Of a stretch of 64,000 bases of DNA, positions 47,502 through 56,233 are shown one piece after another; position 1 is the stretch's first letter; the number at the start of each line of letters is the position of its first letter. This stretch comes from Acetatifactor sp. (GTDB taxonomy: Bacteria; Bacillota; Clostridia; Lachnospirales; Lachnospiraceae). The position numbers were made by a program, and so were the translations under genes. Location of the stretch: assembly GCA_022511425.1 (NCBI GenBank), contig JAFLRO010000001.1, positions 1-64,000 of the forward strand. The letters run 5' to 3'. A model generated the notes under the pieces. That model was not told where the DNA came from. It worked only from the letters and a program-made list of their open reading frames with translations, and ran no database searches.

Positions 47502-47569
47502 GTTCAGGCACGGCTTTGCGAATGGCGCGTCCTGAACGTCATTCGCAAAGCAATCCAACTTTGCGAATG
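47502..47569 (+). promoter_or_regulatory. Structured leader with overlapping, mutually exclusive pairings upstream of the asp23-like gene
   Basis: gttcagg/cctgaac (47502-47508/47531-47537); gctttgcgaatg/cattcgcaaagc (47513-47524/47540-47551); cattcgcaaa/tttgcgaatg (47540-47549/47560-47569). Confidence 0.6.
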
Positions 47570-47598
47570 AAAAATCATTAGAAAGGAAAGATATTGCT

Positions 47599-47958
47599 AT
47601 GAAAGGTTCTTCTATGAATACCCATATGGGAAATATAGTTATTGACAATGATGTGATTGCCCAGTATGCAGGCAGCGTTGCCGTAGAATGCTTTGGTATC
47701 GTTGGAATGGCAGGTGTCAGCGTCAAAGACGGCCTCGTCAGACTTCTTAAACGTGACAGCATAACCAGAGGAATCAGTGTGGGCCTGGTCAATAATAAGC
47801 TTGTTCTGGATTTTCATGTCATTGTTTCTTACGGAGTCAGTATTCTGGCGGTGGCAGACAATCTTGTCAGCAGTGTGAAGTACAAGGTAGAGGAGTTTAC
47901 CGGCATTGAAATTGAAAAAATTAACATCTATGTAGATGGTGTCAGAGTGATTGATTAA
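47599..47958 (+). CDS. Asp23/Gls24-family protein (YloU-like)
   Basis: MGNIVIDNDVIAQYAGSVAVECFGIVGMAGVS; rpmB/yloU/yloV/recG synteny; RBS gaaaggaaag. Confidence 0.9.
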   Translation: MKGSSMNTHMGNIVIDNDVIAQYAGSVAVECFGIVGMAGVSVKDGLVRLLKRDSITRGISVGLVNNKLVLDFHVIVSYGVSILAVADNLVSSVKYKVEEFTGIEIEKINIYVDGVRVID

Positions 47959-47970
47959 GGAGGATATGTC

Positions 47971-49659
47971 GTGGGATTACAACAAATCGATGCTAAGATG
48001 CTTTCTAAGATGTTCTTGGCCGGTGCAAAAAATCTGGAAAATAAAAAAGAGTGGATCAACGAACTGAACGTTTTTCCCGTTCCCGATGGCGATACAGGTA
48101 CCAACATGACCATGACGATTATGTCCGCTGCAAAAGAGGTGGTTGCTCTTGGGGAAAATCCAAGCATGGAAGCCGTATGTAAGGCTATTTCCAGCGGTTC
48201 TCTGAGAGGCGCAAGGGGCAATTCGGGCGTGATTTTATCCCAGATATTCCGGGGATTTACCAAACGTCTTAAGAGCGAACAGATACTCACTGTTCCCGTA
48301 ATGGCGGAGTCTTTTGAGAAAGCAGTTGAAACAGCTTATAAAGCTGTCATGAAGCCCAAGGAAGGTACCATTCTCACCGTAGCCAGGGGCATTGCAGAGA
48401 AGGGCCGCGAACTGGTGGACGACGGTGTTGAGGATATGGAGACATATCTTAATGCCGTGATAGAACATGCTAAGTATGTTCTGAGCCAAACACCCGAGAT
48501 GCTTCCAGTATTAAAGCAGGCTGGCGTAGTGGATTCCGGTGGACAGGGATTAGTTGAGGTAATTACCGGATTCTATGACGCTTATCTGGGCAAGGAACTT
48601 ACATTGGATTTTGACGCTGCTGCAGGGCAGAGCGTCAGCAGGAAGTCCTCCAGGGAAGCCCAGGCAGAGGCGGAAATCAAGTTTGGCTATTGTACGGAAT
48701 TTATTATTATGCTGAACAAGACTTTCAATGTCAAGAGTGAGATGGATTTCAAGGCATATTTGGAGTCCATCGGAGATTCCATTGTATGCGTGGCTGATGA
48801 CGATGTGGTCAAGGTGCACGTACATACCAATGATCCAGGATTGGCCATCCAGAAGGCATTGAAGTACGGCGCACTTTCCAATATAAAAATAGATAATATG
48901 CGCCTGGAGCATCAGGAGAAGCTCTTTAAAATGGCAGAAAAGGAAAACGCAGAAAAAGAAAAGAAAGAACCTGAGCCGACTACCCCGGCGGAACCGCCTA
49001 AGGATTTTGGCTTTATAGCTGTTTCCGCAGGCAAGGGCATGAGCGAAATTTTTAAGAGTCTGGGCGTAGATTATATCATTGAAGGCGGTCAGACCATGAA
49101 TCCCAGCACTGCTGATATTCTGGATGCAGTGGATAAGGTGAATGCAAAGACTGTATTCATTCTGCCCAACAACAAGAATATTATTCTTGCGGCAAACCAG
49201 GCGGCTGAGCTGACCACGGAGAAAGATTTGCTGGTGATTCCCACCAAGACCATTCCTCAAGGCATCACTGCTGTTATTAACTTTGTTCCAGAATTGTCTG
49301 CTGACGAAAATGAAGAAACTATGATTCAGGAGATCAGCACAGTAAGGAGCGGCGAAGTAACCTATGCAGTCCGTGATACAATGATCGATGACAAAGAGAT
49401 CAAAAAAGATGATTATATGGGCATTGGCGACAAGGGACTTCTGGCAGTGGGACAGAGTCTGGAACAAGTTGCGGAGGAAACCATTGATGGGTTGATGCGT
49501 GATGATGCTGAACTGATCAGCATCTATTATGGAGAAGATATAAAGCAAGAGGATGCAGAAGCATTCAGCGAAAAGATTTCTGAGAAGTATGGCAGTTGTG
49601 ATGTGGAACTGCAATATGGCGGCCAGCCCATCTACTACTATGTGATGTCGGTGGAATAG
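47971..49659 (+). CDS. DAK2/DegV-domain protein (YloV/FakA-like fatty acid kinase)
   Basis: LNVFPVPDGDTGTNMTMTIMSAAKEV, SLRGARGNSGVILSQIFRGF, VVDSGGQGLVEVITGF. Confidence 0.92.
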   Translation: MGLQQIDAKMLSKMFLAGAKNLENKKEWINELNVFPVPDGDTGTNMTMTIMSAAKEVVALGENPSMEAVCKAISSGSLRGARGNSGVILSQIFRGFTKRLKSEQILTVPVMAESFEKAVETAYKAVMKPKEGTILTVARGIAEKGRELVDDGVEDMETYLNAVIEHAKYVLSQTPEMLPVLKQAGVVDSGGQGLVEVITGFYDAYLGKELTLDFDAAAGQSVSRKSSREAQAEAEIKFGYCTEFIIMLNKTFNVKSEMDFKAYLESIGDSIVCVADDDVVKVHVHTNDPGLAIQKALKYGALSNIKIDNMRLEHQEKLFKMAEKENAEKEKKEPEPTTPAEPPKDFGFIAVSAGKGMSEIFKSLGVDYIIEGGQTMNPSTADILDAVDKVNAKTVFILPNNKNIILAANQAAELTTEKDLLVIPTKTIPQGITAVINFVPELSADENEETMIQEISTVRSGEVTYAVRDTMIDDKEIKKDDYMGIGDKGLLAVGQSLEQVAEETIDGLMRDDAELISIYYGEDIKQEDAEAFSEKISEKYGSCDVELQYGGQPIYYYVMSVE

Positions 49660-49708
49660 GATAGAATGGTCTATTTTTTGAAATGATATGAAAACGGTGT
49701 GATAGTGT

Positions 49709-49784
49709 CGGCCGGGAAATCACAGGAGGCTCTTTTTCTAAATTCTTTGCTTACGAAAAAGAGCCTCCTGCACTTTCCCGGCCG
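49709..49784. repeat. Long imperfect hairpin (30-bp arms, one internal 3-nt mismatch, 16-nt loop) upstream of recG
   Basis: cggccgggaaa-tca-caggaggctctttttc (49709-49738) / gaaaaagagcctcctg-cac-tttcccggccg (49755-49784). Confidence 0.95.
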
Positions 49785-49827
49785 CTGTTTCCACATATTT
49801 TCATTTTTGAGTATGAGGTACTGGAAC

Positions 49828-51885
49828 ATGGACAGAAATACATCCATTTTGGAGTTGAAGGGCGTAGGAGAGAAATCTCAGAAGCTCTTTGCAAAACTGG
49901 ATATCCGAACGGTTGGAGACTTGCTTGCCCATTCTCCCAGGGATTATGAAGTTTTTGAGGAGCCTGTCAAGATCGCACAGGCAGCTACGGGAGCTGTCTG
50001 TGCTGTTTATGCAGCAGTTACCGGGATTCCCAATGAGCGCAAAGTACGGAAGCTTCACATTCTCAATGTAAGTATTTCTGACGGTTCCGGAACGATGCAG
50101 CTGACCTTTTTTAACATGCCTTTCCTGAAAAAGGTGTTAAAACAGGGCGGCTATTATCTTTTTCGCGGTACCGTTCAAAGCCGTGGCATCACAAAAATCA
50201 TGGAGCAACCCAAGCTTTTCTCTATCGAGGAATACCGAAAACAAACCAATAAACTGATCCCCAAGTATTCGCTGACAAAAGGATTGACAAATCAAGCGAT
50301 TCAGAAAGCAGTAAAACAAGCGCTGAACCATTGTTCCTTTGAAGAGGAATATTATGACAGCAACATTCTTAAGTCCTGTGCTCTCATACCGGAGAGGGAA
50401 GCAGTGGAAACCATCCATTTCCCATCTGATCGGGAAGCGCTGCTTAAGGCGAGGCACAGACTTGTGTTTGACGAGTTTTTCTCATTTATGTATCTGCTTA
50501 GGCGCAATAAGCAGATAGGGGAGGGGCTGGAAAACGGTTATCAGATGTTTGAAACCGCGGATACAGTGCGCTTTCTGGAACAGCTCCCATTTCCGCTGAC
50601 AAAAGCGCAGGCAAAGGTCTGGCAGGAGATTCGAAACGATATGGGGAGTTCTGTGTGCATGAACCGCTTGATTCAGGGTGATGTTGGATCTGGCAAGACT
50701 ATTCTTGCAGTGCTGGCGCTGTTGATGACAGCAGCCAACGGCTATCAGGGAGCGCTTATGGCACCCACGGAAGTGTTGGCTGTACAGCACTTTGAGACTA
50801 TTCAGGGCTATGTGCAAAAGTATCATATCTGCTTTCAACCCGTTCTGCTTGTGGGCTCTATGACAGCCAAGGAGAAACGGGAGGCATATGCAAGAATTGT
50901 CGCCGGCGAGGCAAATCTGATCATTGGTACACACGCGCTGATACAGGAGAAGGTGCAATATAAGTCGCTGGCTCTGGTGGTCACGGACGAACAGCACCGT
51001 TTCGGCGTCCGTCAGAGAGAACATCTGGCGGAAAAAGGTGAAAGTCCTCATATTCTGGTCATGAGCGCAACGCCAATTCCCAGGACACTTGCCATTATCC
51101 TATATGGCGACCTGCATATCTCTGTAGTGGACGAGCTGCCCCAGGGAAGACTGCCCATTAAAAACTGTGTTGTAAATACTTCATATCGGCCAACCGCCTA
51201 TAAATTCATTGCCGGTCAGGTAGCAGAAGGCCGACAGGTCTATGTGATTTGCCCCCAGGTGGAGGAAGGCGAGATGGAAGATCTGGAAAATGTGGTGGAT
51301 TACACGGAGAAGCTAAAGAGCGCTCTACCTCCAAGTGTTCAGGTGTCATATTTACATGGAAAGATGCGTCCTGCGGATAAAAATCGAATTATGGAGGAGT
51401 TTTCAGCTCATTCCATTGATGTACTGGTGTCAACCACTGTTATTGAGGTTGGTATCAACGTACCCAACGCCACGGTGATGATGGTGGAGAATTCGGAGCG
51501 GTTCGGCTTGGCCCAGCTCCATCAGTTGAGAGGCCGTGTAGGGCGGGGCGAGCATCAGAGCTACTGTATTTTTGTGTGTACCAAAGAAGATCAGGAGACC
51601 ATGGAGCGGCTCCAGATCTTAAATAAATCAAACGACGGCTTCTATATTGCCTCTGAGGATCTTAAGCTAAGAGGCCCCGGCGACTTGTTCGGTGTGCGTC
51701 AGAGCGGCGAATTCGCCTTTCGGATGGGCGATATCTACACGGATGCAGCTGTCCTCAAGCAGGCATCTGATGCTATTGATCAGCTGATGGCACAGGATCC
51801 GGAGCTTGTTCAAAACGAGCATCAAGCCTTGAAACGTCACCTTTTGGATACAGCCGCAAATACAGTTGACTTTCGCTCCATTTAA
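49828..51885 (+). CDS. recG: ATP-dependent DNA helicase RecG
   Basis: GVGEKSQKLFAKLDIRTVGDLLAHSPRDYE, LIQGDVGSGKTILAVLALL, TDEQHRFGVRQRE, QLRGRVGRGEHQSYCIF; start reassigned to 49828. Confidence 0.95.
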   Translation: MDRNTSILELKGVGEKSQKLFAKLDIRTVGDLLAHSPRDYEVFEEPVKIAQAATGAVCAVYAAVTGIPNERKVRKLHILNVSISDGSGTMQLTFFNMPFLKKVLKQGGYYLFRGTVQSRGITKIMEQPKLFSIEEYRKQTNKLIPKYSLTKGLTNQAIQKAVKQALNHCSFEEEYYDSNILKSCALIPEREAVETIHFPSDREALLKARHRLVFDEFFSFMYLLRRNKQIGEGLENGYQMFETADTVRFLEQLPFPLTKAQAKVWQEIRNDMGSSVCMNRLIQGDVGSGKTILAVLALLMTAANGYQGALMAPTEVLAVQHFETIQGYVQKYHICFQPVLLVGSMTAKEKREAYARIVAGEANLIIGTHALIQEKVQYKSLALVVTDEQHRFGVRQREHLAEKGESPHILVMSATPIPRTLAIILYGDLHISVVDELPQGRLPIKNCVVNTSYRPTAYKFIAGQVAEGRQVYVICPQVEEGEMEDLENVVDYTEKLKSALPPSVQVSYLHGKMRPADKNRIMEEFSAHSIDVLVSTTVIEVGINVPNATVMMVENSERFGLAQLHQLRGRVGRGEHQSYCIFVCTKEDQETMERLQILNKSNDGFYIASEDLKLRGPGDLFGVRQSGEFAFRMGDIYTDAAVLKQASDAIDQLMAQDPELVQNEHQALKRHLLDTAANTVDFRSI

Positions 51886-51945
51886 CGTTAAAATGGTCAT
51901 AAGTTTTTTCTCAATACATAGGGATTTTGGAAAGGTTGGATAAAA

Positions 51946-52821
51946 ATGTCTAAAGTAGCAATTGTGACAGACAGCAACAGCGGTATCACTCAGGCTGCGG
52001 GCAAGGAGATGGGAGTGTTTGTGCTTCCCATGCCCTTTATGATAGGTGATGAGACCTTTTATGAGGATATCAGCCTGACTCAGGAGGAGTTTTATTTAAG
52101 ACTTGCCGCCGGTGCCAACATCAGCACCAGCCAGCCTTCACCGGAGTCGGTGTTAGAACTGTGGGATAAGGTTTTGAGTGAGTATGACGAGCTGGTTCAC
52201 ATACCCATGAGCAGCGGTCTGTCCGGTTCCTGTCAGAGTGCCATCATGCTGTCGGAGGATTACGACGGAAAGGTACAGGTGGTGAATAACCAGCGTATTT
52301 CCGTGACACAGCGACAGTCCTGCCTGGATGCTCTTGCCTTGGCGGAAAAGGGCATGAGTGCAAAAGAGATTAAAGAATTTCTTGAGGCAGATAAATTTAA
52401 CAGCAGTATTTATATCATGCTGGATACCCTGTATTATCTGAAAAAAGGAGGACGTATTACACCTGCGGCAGCGGCTTTGGGAACAATTCTTAAGTTGAAG
52501 CCTGTGCTTCAGATACAGGGCGAGAAGCTGGACGCCTTTGCCAAGGCACGAACAACAGCTCAAGGTAAGTCCATCATGATAAGCGCTATTAAGAGCGATA
52601 TTGAGAACCGTTTTGGCGGTCTCACTGAAGATAAGCATATATGGCTTGAAATAGCACATACAGCCAACCAGGAGGCAGCAGAGGCATACAAGCAGGAGAT
52701 CCTGGAGGTATTTCCCGGCTACGATATTCATATTGATCCGCTTTCCTTAAGCGTAGCCTGCCATATCGGCCCCGGTGCGCTGGCATTTGCGTGCAGTAGG
52801 AAGATTCCGGAGAGGATGTAG
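51946..52821 (+). CDS. DegV-family (FakB-like) fatty-acid-binding protein
   Basis: MSKVAIVTDSNSGITQAAGKEMGVFVLPMPFMIGDETFYEDISLTQEEFY, ISTSQPSPESV, IPMSSGLSGSCQSA. Confidence 0.93.
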   Translation: MSKVAIVTDSNSGITQAAGKEMGVFVLPMPFMIGDETFYEDISLTQEEFYLRLAAGANISTSQPSPESVLELWDKVLSEYDELVHIPMSSGLSGSCQSAIMLSEDYDGKVQVVNNQRISVTQRQSCLDALALAEKGMSAKEIKEFLEADKFNSSIYIMLDTLYYLKKGGRITPAAAALGTILKLKPVLQIQGEKLDAFAKARTTAQGKSIMISAIKSDIENRFGGLTEDKHIWLEIAHTANQEAAEAYKQEILEVFPGYDIHIDPLSLSVACHIGPGALAFACSRKIPERM

Positions 52822-52841
52822 GATTAAACGAAAGGATCATT

Positions 52842-53540
52842 ATGAAGAAAAAATTAATTTTATTTGCGATACTTATATTAGTCATGTTTGGAACAAGCGG
52901 CTGTATGGAAAATTACGGAGTGGCACGGGGAAGCATGAAATCATATCTCAAAGATAAGTATAATGCCAAGTTTACTTATGTTTCCGCAGGTCGCCTTGGT
53001 TGGCCGGCTAAAGACGTATATACTGTTTTTAAGGATGAAGACGGCAATGAGTTAAAAATTCATTCTTATGTCGGTGATTCTATATTTACAAAGAAATACA
53101 GCGATAATTACTATTCTGTAATTTATGATAAACAAGTGCAAGACCAGCTTCAGCTTCAGATGGACTCACAGTATAAAATATTTATAAGCACTAAAAGAGA
53201 ATTTACCATCGGAAAGGAAAAGTATGACAATGCTGAAGATTATATGAGAGATTGCTTATATGTATACATAGCAATTTGTACAACAGAAGACCCCGACTTT
53301 GATAAAATCTATGAATTATTATTGAATGAAATGAGTGACGTAAATATGTCAGTTAGTGTTTATACTTTAACGGAGGAAGGATTCGACACTGTTTCCGAAT
53401 ACCCTGATTATGTCAAATATGGGATCAAACAATCGGATATTATTTACAGGGATTCATTTGTGATAAAAGAAAATGAGGTACAAGATATTAACAGGGAGTC
53501 ATTTGTGATAAAAGAAAATGATGTACAAGATATTAACTGA
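52842..53540 (+). CDS. Putative lipoprotein with duplicated C-terminal 15-aa tail
   Basis: MKKKLILFAILILVMFGTSGCMENYG lipobox; tail SFVIKENEVQDINRESFVIKENDVQDIN. Confidence 0.75.
   Translation: MKKKLILFAILILVMFGTSGCMENYGVARGSMKSYLKDKYNAKFTYVSAGRLGWPAKDVYTVFKDEDGNELKIHSYVGDSIFTKKYSDNYYSVIYDKQVQDQLQLQMDSQYKIFISTKREFTIGKEKYDNAEDYMRDCLYVYIAICTTEDPDFDKIYELLLNEMSDVNMSVSVYTLTEEGFDTVSEYPDYVKYGIKQSDIIYRDSFVIKENEVQDINRESFVIKENDVQDIN
53446..53535 (+). repeat. 45-bp tandem duplication at the 3' end of the lipoprotein gene
   Basis: acaggga(t/g)tcatttgtgataaaagaaaatga(g/t)gtacaagatattaac twice, in frame. Confidence 0.9.
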
Positions 53541-53571
53541 AAATCAGTCTGTTGTTGAAACAGAAATGGCA

Positions 53572-53600
53572 GGACGTTTCCAGCACGGAAGCGTCCTTTT
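53572..53600 (+). terminator. Intrinsic terminator
   Basis: ggacgtttcc / ggaagcgtcc followed by tttt. Confidence 0.8.
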
Positions 53601-53700
53601 CATATTTTATAACTTTTGGGCACAATACGAATAATTGGTCTCGTCATGAAAAAGATGTAGATATTTTACAAGATATGTGCAAGATATAGTAGTTTTTACT

Positions 53701-53729
53701 TGTACAAAGCACAAAATGTATGATATAAT
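53701..53729 (+). promoter_or_regulatory. Candidate promoter of topoisomerase B-subunit gene (TGTACA-17-TATAAT, extended -10)
   Basis: TGA-TATAAT at 53721-53729, TGTACA at 53701-53706. Confidence 0.55.
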
Positions 53730-53780
53730 ATGCTTAATTATGTAAAGTTTTTCCATAAGAGCAAGGAGTGTTTACCCAAA

Positions 53781-55709
53781 ATGGCTAATACAAATAATTA
53801 CGACGCTTCCAGTATTATGGTCCTGGAGGGGTTGGAGGCTGTGCGGAAGCGGCCCGGAATGTACATTGGCAGCGTATCCACAAAGGGGTTGAACCATCTG
53901 ATCTACGAGATAGTTGATAACTCTGTGGACGAGCATTTGGCAGGCTTCTGTGACACTATTACCGTGACATTGGAAGCCGATGGTTCAGCCACTATATCCG
54001 ACAACGGCAGAGGTATTCCCGTGGGAATGCATGAAAAGGGAATCAGCGCAGAACGGCTGGTATTCACCACCCTTCATGCCGGCGGTAAATTTGACAACGG
54101 CGCCTATAAGACCAGCGGAGGACTGCACGGTGTGGGTTCTTCGGTGGTAAATGCCCTGTCTACCAGATTGACTGTAACGGTCAAGACGGGCGGTTTTATA
54201 TATGAGGACAGCTATGAGAGAGGAAACCCTACAGTGGAACTGGAAAAGGGTCTTTTGCCGGTGAAGGGTAAGACCCGGGAAACCGGCACTACCATCAACT
54301 TCCTGCCCGATGATACTATCTTTGACAGAACCAGGTTCAAGGAGGACGACGTAAAGAGCCGTCTCCATGAGACTGCTTACTTAAACCCCAATTTGACAAT
54401 CATCTTTAAGGATCTTCGCAAAGAGGAGCCTGAAACTGTCACATACCACGAACCCGAAGGAATCACAGGATTTATAAAGGACATGAACAAATCCCAGGAG
54501 TCGATTCACGATGTGATTTATTTCTCCGGGGAGAGCGAGGGTATCTCAGTAGAGGTGGCATTCCAGTATATTAATGAGTTCCATGAAAATGTATTGGGTT
54601 TCTGTAACAATATTTATAACTCCGAGGGCGGCACTCATCTGACGGGCTTTAAGACCATGTTCACAAATGTGATCAATACTTACGCCAGAGATCTTGGAAT
54701 CCTGAAGGAGAAGGACGTGAACTTTACCGGCGCTGATGTGCGTAACGGCATGACTGCCGTGGTGTCTATCAAGCATCCGGACCCAAGGTTTGAGGGCCAG
54801 ACCAAGACGAAACTGGACAACCAGGACGCGGCAAAGGTAGTCAGCAAAATTACCGGAGACGAGGTTGTCAGATTCTTTGACAGAAATTTGGAGACCCTGA
54901 AAAATATTATTAGCTGCGCGGAAAAAGCGGCTAAAATCCGCAAGACGGAAGAAAGGGCAAAGACGAACCTCCTCACAAAGCAGAAGTTTTCTTTTGATTC
55001 CAACGGAAAGCTGGCAAACTGTGAGTCCAAGGATCCATCCAAGTGCGAAATCTTCATCGTAGAGGGTGATTCCGCAGGAGGCAGCGCAAAGATGGCCCGA
55101 AACAGGATGTACCAGGCGATTCTTCCTATCCGAGGAAAGATTCTGAACGTGGAGAAGGCAAGCATTGACAAGGTGCTGGCAAATGCGGAGATCAAGACCA
55201 TGATCAACGCATTTGGTTGTGGTTTCTCCGAAGGATACGGAAATGACTTTGACATAAACAAGTTACGCTATGACAAGATTGTGATCATGGCCGATGCGGA
55301 TGTGGACGGAGCCCATATATCCACGCTGCTTTTGACATTGTTTTATCGGTTTATGCCGGAATTGATCTTTGAAGGACATGTCTATATTGCCATGCCGCCT
55401 TTGTATAAGGCGATGCCTTCCAAGGGCGCGGAGGAGTATCTGTATGATGACAAGGCACTTGAAAAGTATAGAAAGACCCATAAAGGCGCCTTTACGCTTC
55501 AGAGATACAAGGGGCTTGGTGAGATGGATGCGGATCAGCTTTGGGAGACTACACTGAATCCGGAGACCAGACGGATGAAACTTGTGGAGATCGAGGATGC
55601 CAGAATGGCGTCGGAGATGACTGAACTTTTGATGGGAACAGAGGTTCCGCCCCGGAAGGAGTTTATATATAAACATGCTACGGATGCGGAGTTGGATATG
55701 CAAGCGTGA
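53781..55709 (+). CDS. Type IIA DNA topoisomerase subunit B (GyrB/ParE)
   Basis: VLEGLEAVRKRPGMYIGS, ISDNGRGIPVGMH, EGDSAGGSAKMARNRMYQAILPIRGKILNVEKA, QRYKGLGEMDADQLWETTLNPETR; start reassigned to 53781. Confidence 0.95.
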   Translation: MANTNNYDASSIMVLEGLEAVRKRPGMYIGSVSTKGLNHLIYEIVDNSVDEHLAGFCDTITVTLEADGSATISDNGRGIPVGMHEKGISAERLVFTTLHAGGKFDNGAYKTSGGLHGVGSSVVNALSTRLTVTVKTGGFIYEDSYERGNPTVELEKGLLPVKGKTRETGTTINFLPDDTIFDRTRFKEDDVKSRLHETAYLNPNLTIIFKDLRKEEPETVTYHEPEGITGFIKDMNKSQESIHDVIYFSGESEGISVEVAFQYINEFHENVLGFCNNIYNSEGGTHLTGFKTMFTNVINTYARDLGILKEKDVNFTGADVRNGMTAVVSIKHPDPRFEGQTKTKLDNQDAAKVVSKITGDEVVRFFDRNLETLKNIISCAEKAAKIRKTEERAKTNLLTKQKFSFDSNGKLANCESKDPSKCEIFIVEGDSAGGSAKMARNRMYQAILPIRGKILNVEKASIDKVLANAEIKTMINAFGCGFSEGYGNDFDINKLRYDKIVIMADADVDGAHISTLLLTLFYRFMPELIFEGHVYIAMPPLYKAMPSKGAEEYLYDDKALEKYRKTHKGAFTLQRYKGLGEMDADQLWETTLNPETRRMKLVEIEDARMASEMTELLMGTEVPPRKEFIYKHATDAELDMQA

Positions 55710-55773
55710 TAGGGTAATTTAGTTCCATTTTACATTTGTATTGTAATATAATCGGAACTTGGTGGAGGTAAAT

Positions 55774-56175
55774 ATGCGTGATTGTATATTCTGCAAAATA
55801 ATAGAAGGGTTTGTACCCTGCATGAAAATATATGAGGATGAACACACATATTCATTCATGGATATTGCAAAAGATGTTGACGGTCATATACTGGTTGTTC
55901 CCAAAATACATAAGAAAAATATATTGGATTGTGATGAAGAAACCTTAATAAATCTTATGAGGACAGTCAAAAGGATATCAAATCATTTGGTAGACAACTG
56001 CGGCTATGATGGTGTTAATATTCTCAACGCAAGTGACGAAAGTGCAGGTCAATCGGTTCCCCATTTCCACATTCATATTATTCCAAGGAGAAAGAATGAT
56101 GGAATCGATGCATGGCCTAAGTTTGAGGGAGCAAAAGAGGAAATAACCGAAATCTGGGAAAAGATAAAGCTGTAA
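55774..56175 (+). CDS. HIT-family hydrolase
   Basis: MRDCIFCKIIEGFVPCMKIYEDEHTYSFMDI..., HFHIHIIPRR; RBS ggtggagg. Confidence 0.92.
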   Translation: MRDCIFCKIIEGFVPCMKIYEDEHTYSFMDIAKDVDGHILVVPKIHKKNILDCDEETLINLMRTVKRISNHLVDNCGYDGVNILNASDESAGQSVPHFHIHIIPRRKNDGIDAWPKFEGAKEEITEIWEKIKL

Positions 56176-56233
56176 ATTCTTATTTTATCGTAGGAACACT
56201 TTTTAAAGAGAGAAAATTTAAAGGAATATCAAT

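Noticed and set aside
48550-49614. 354-aa antisense ORF opposite the FakA-like gene
   Set aside because: Shadow ORF; the sense frame has strong DAK2/DegV motifs.
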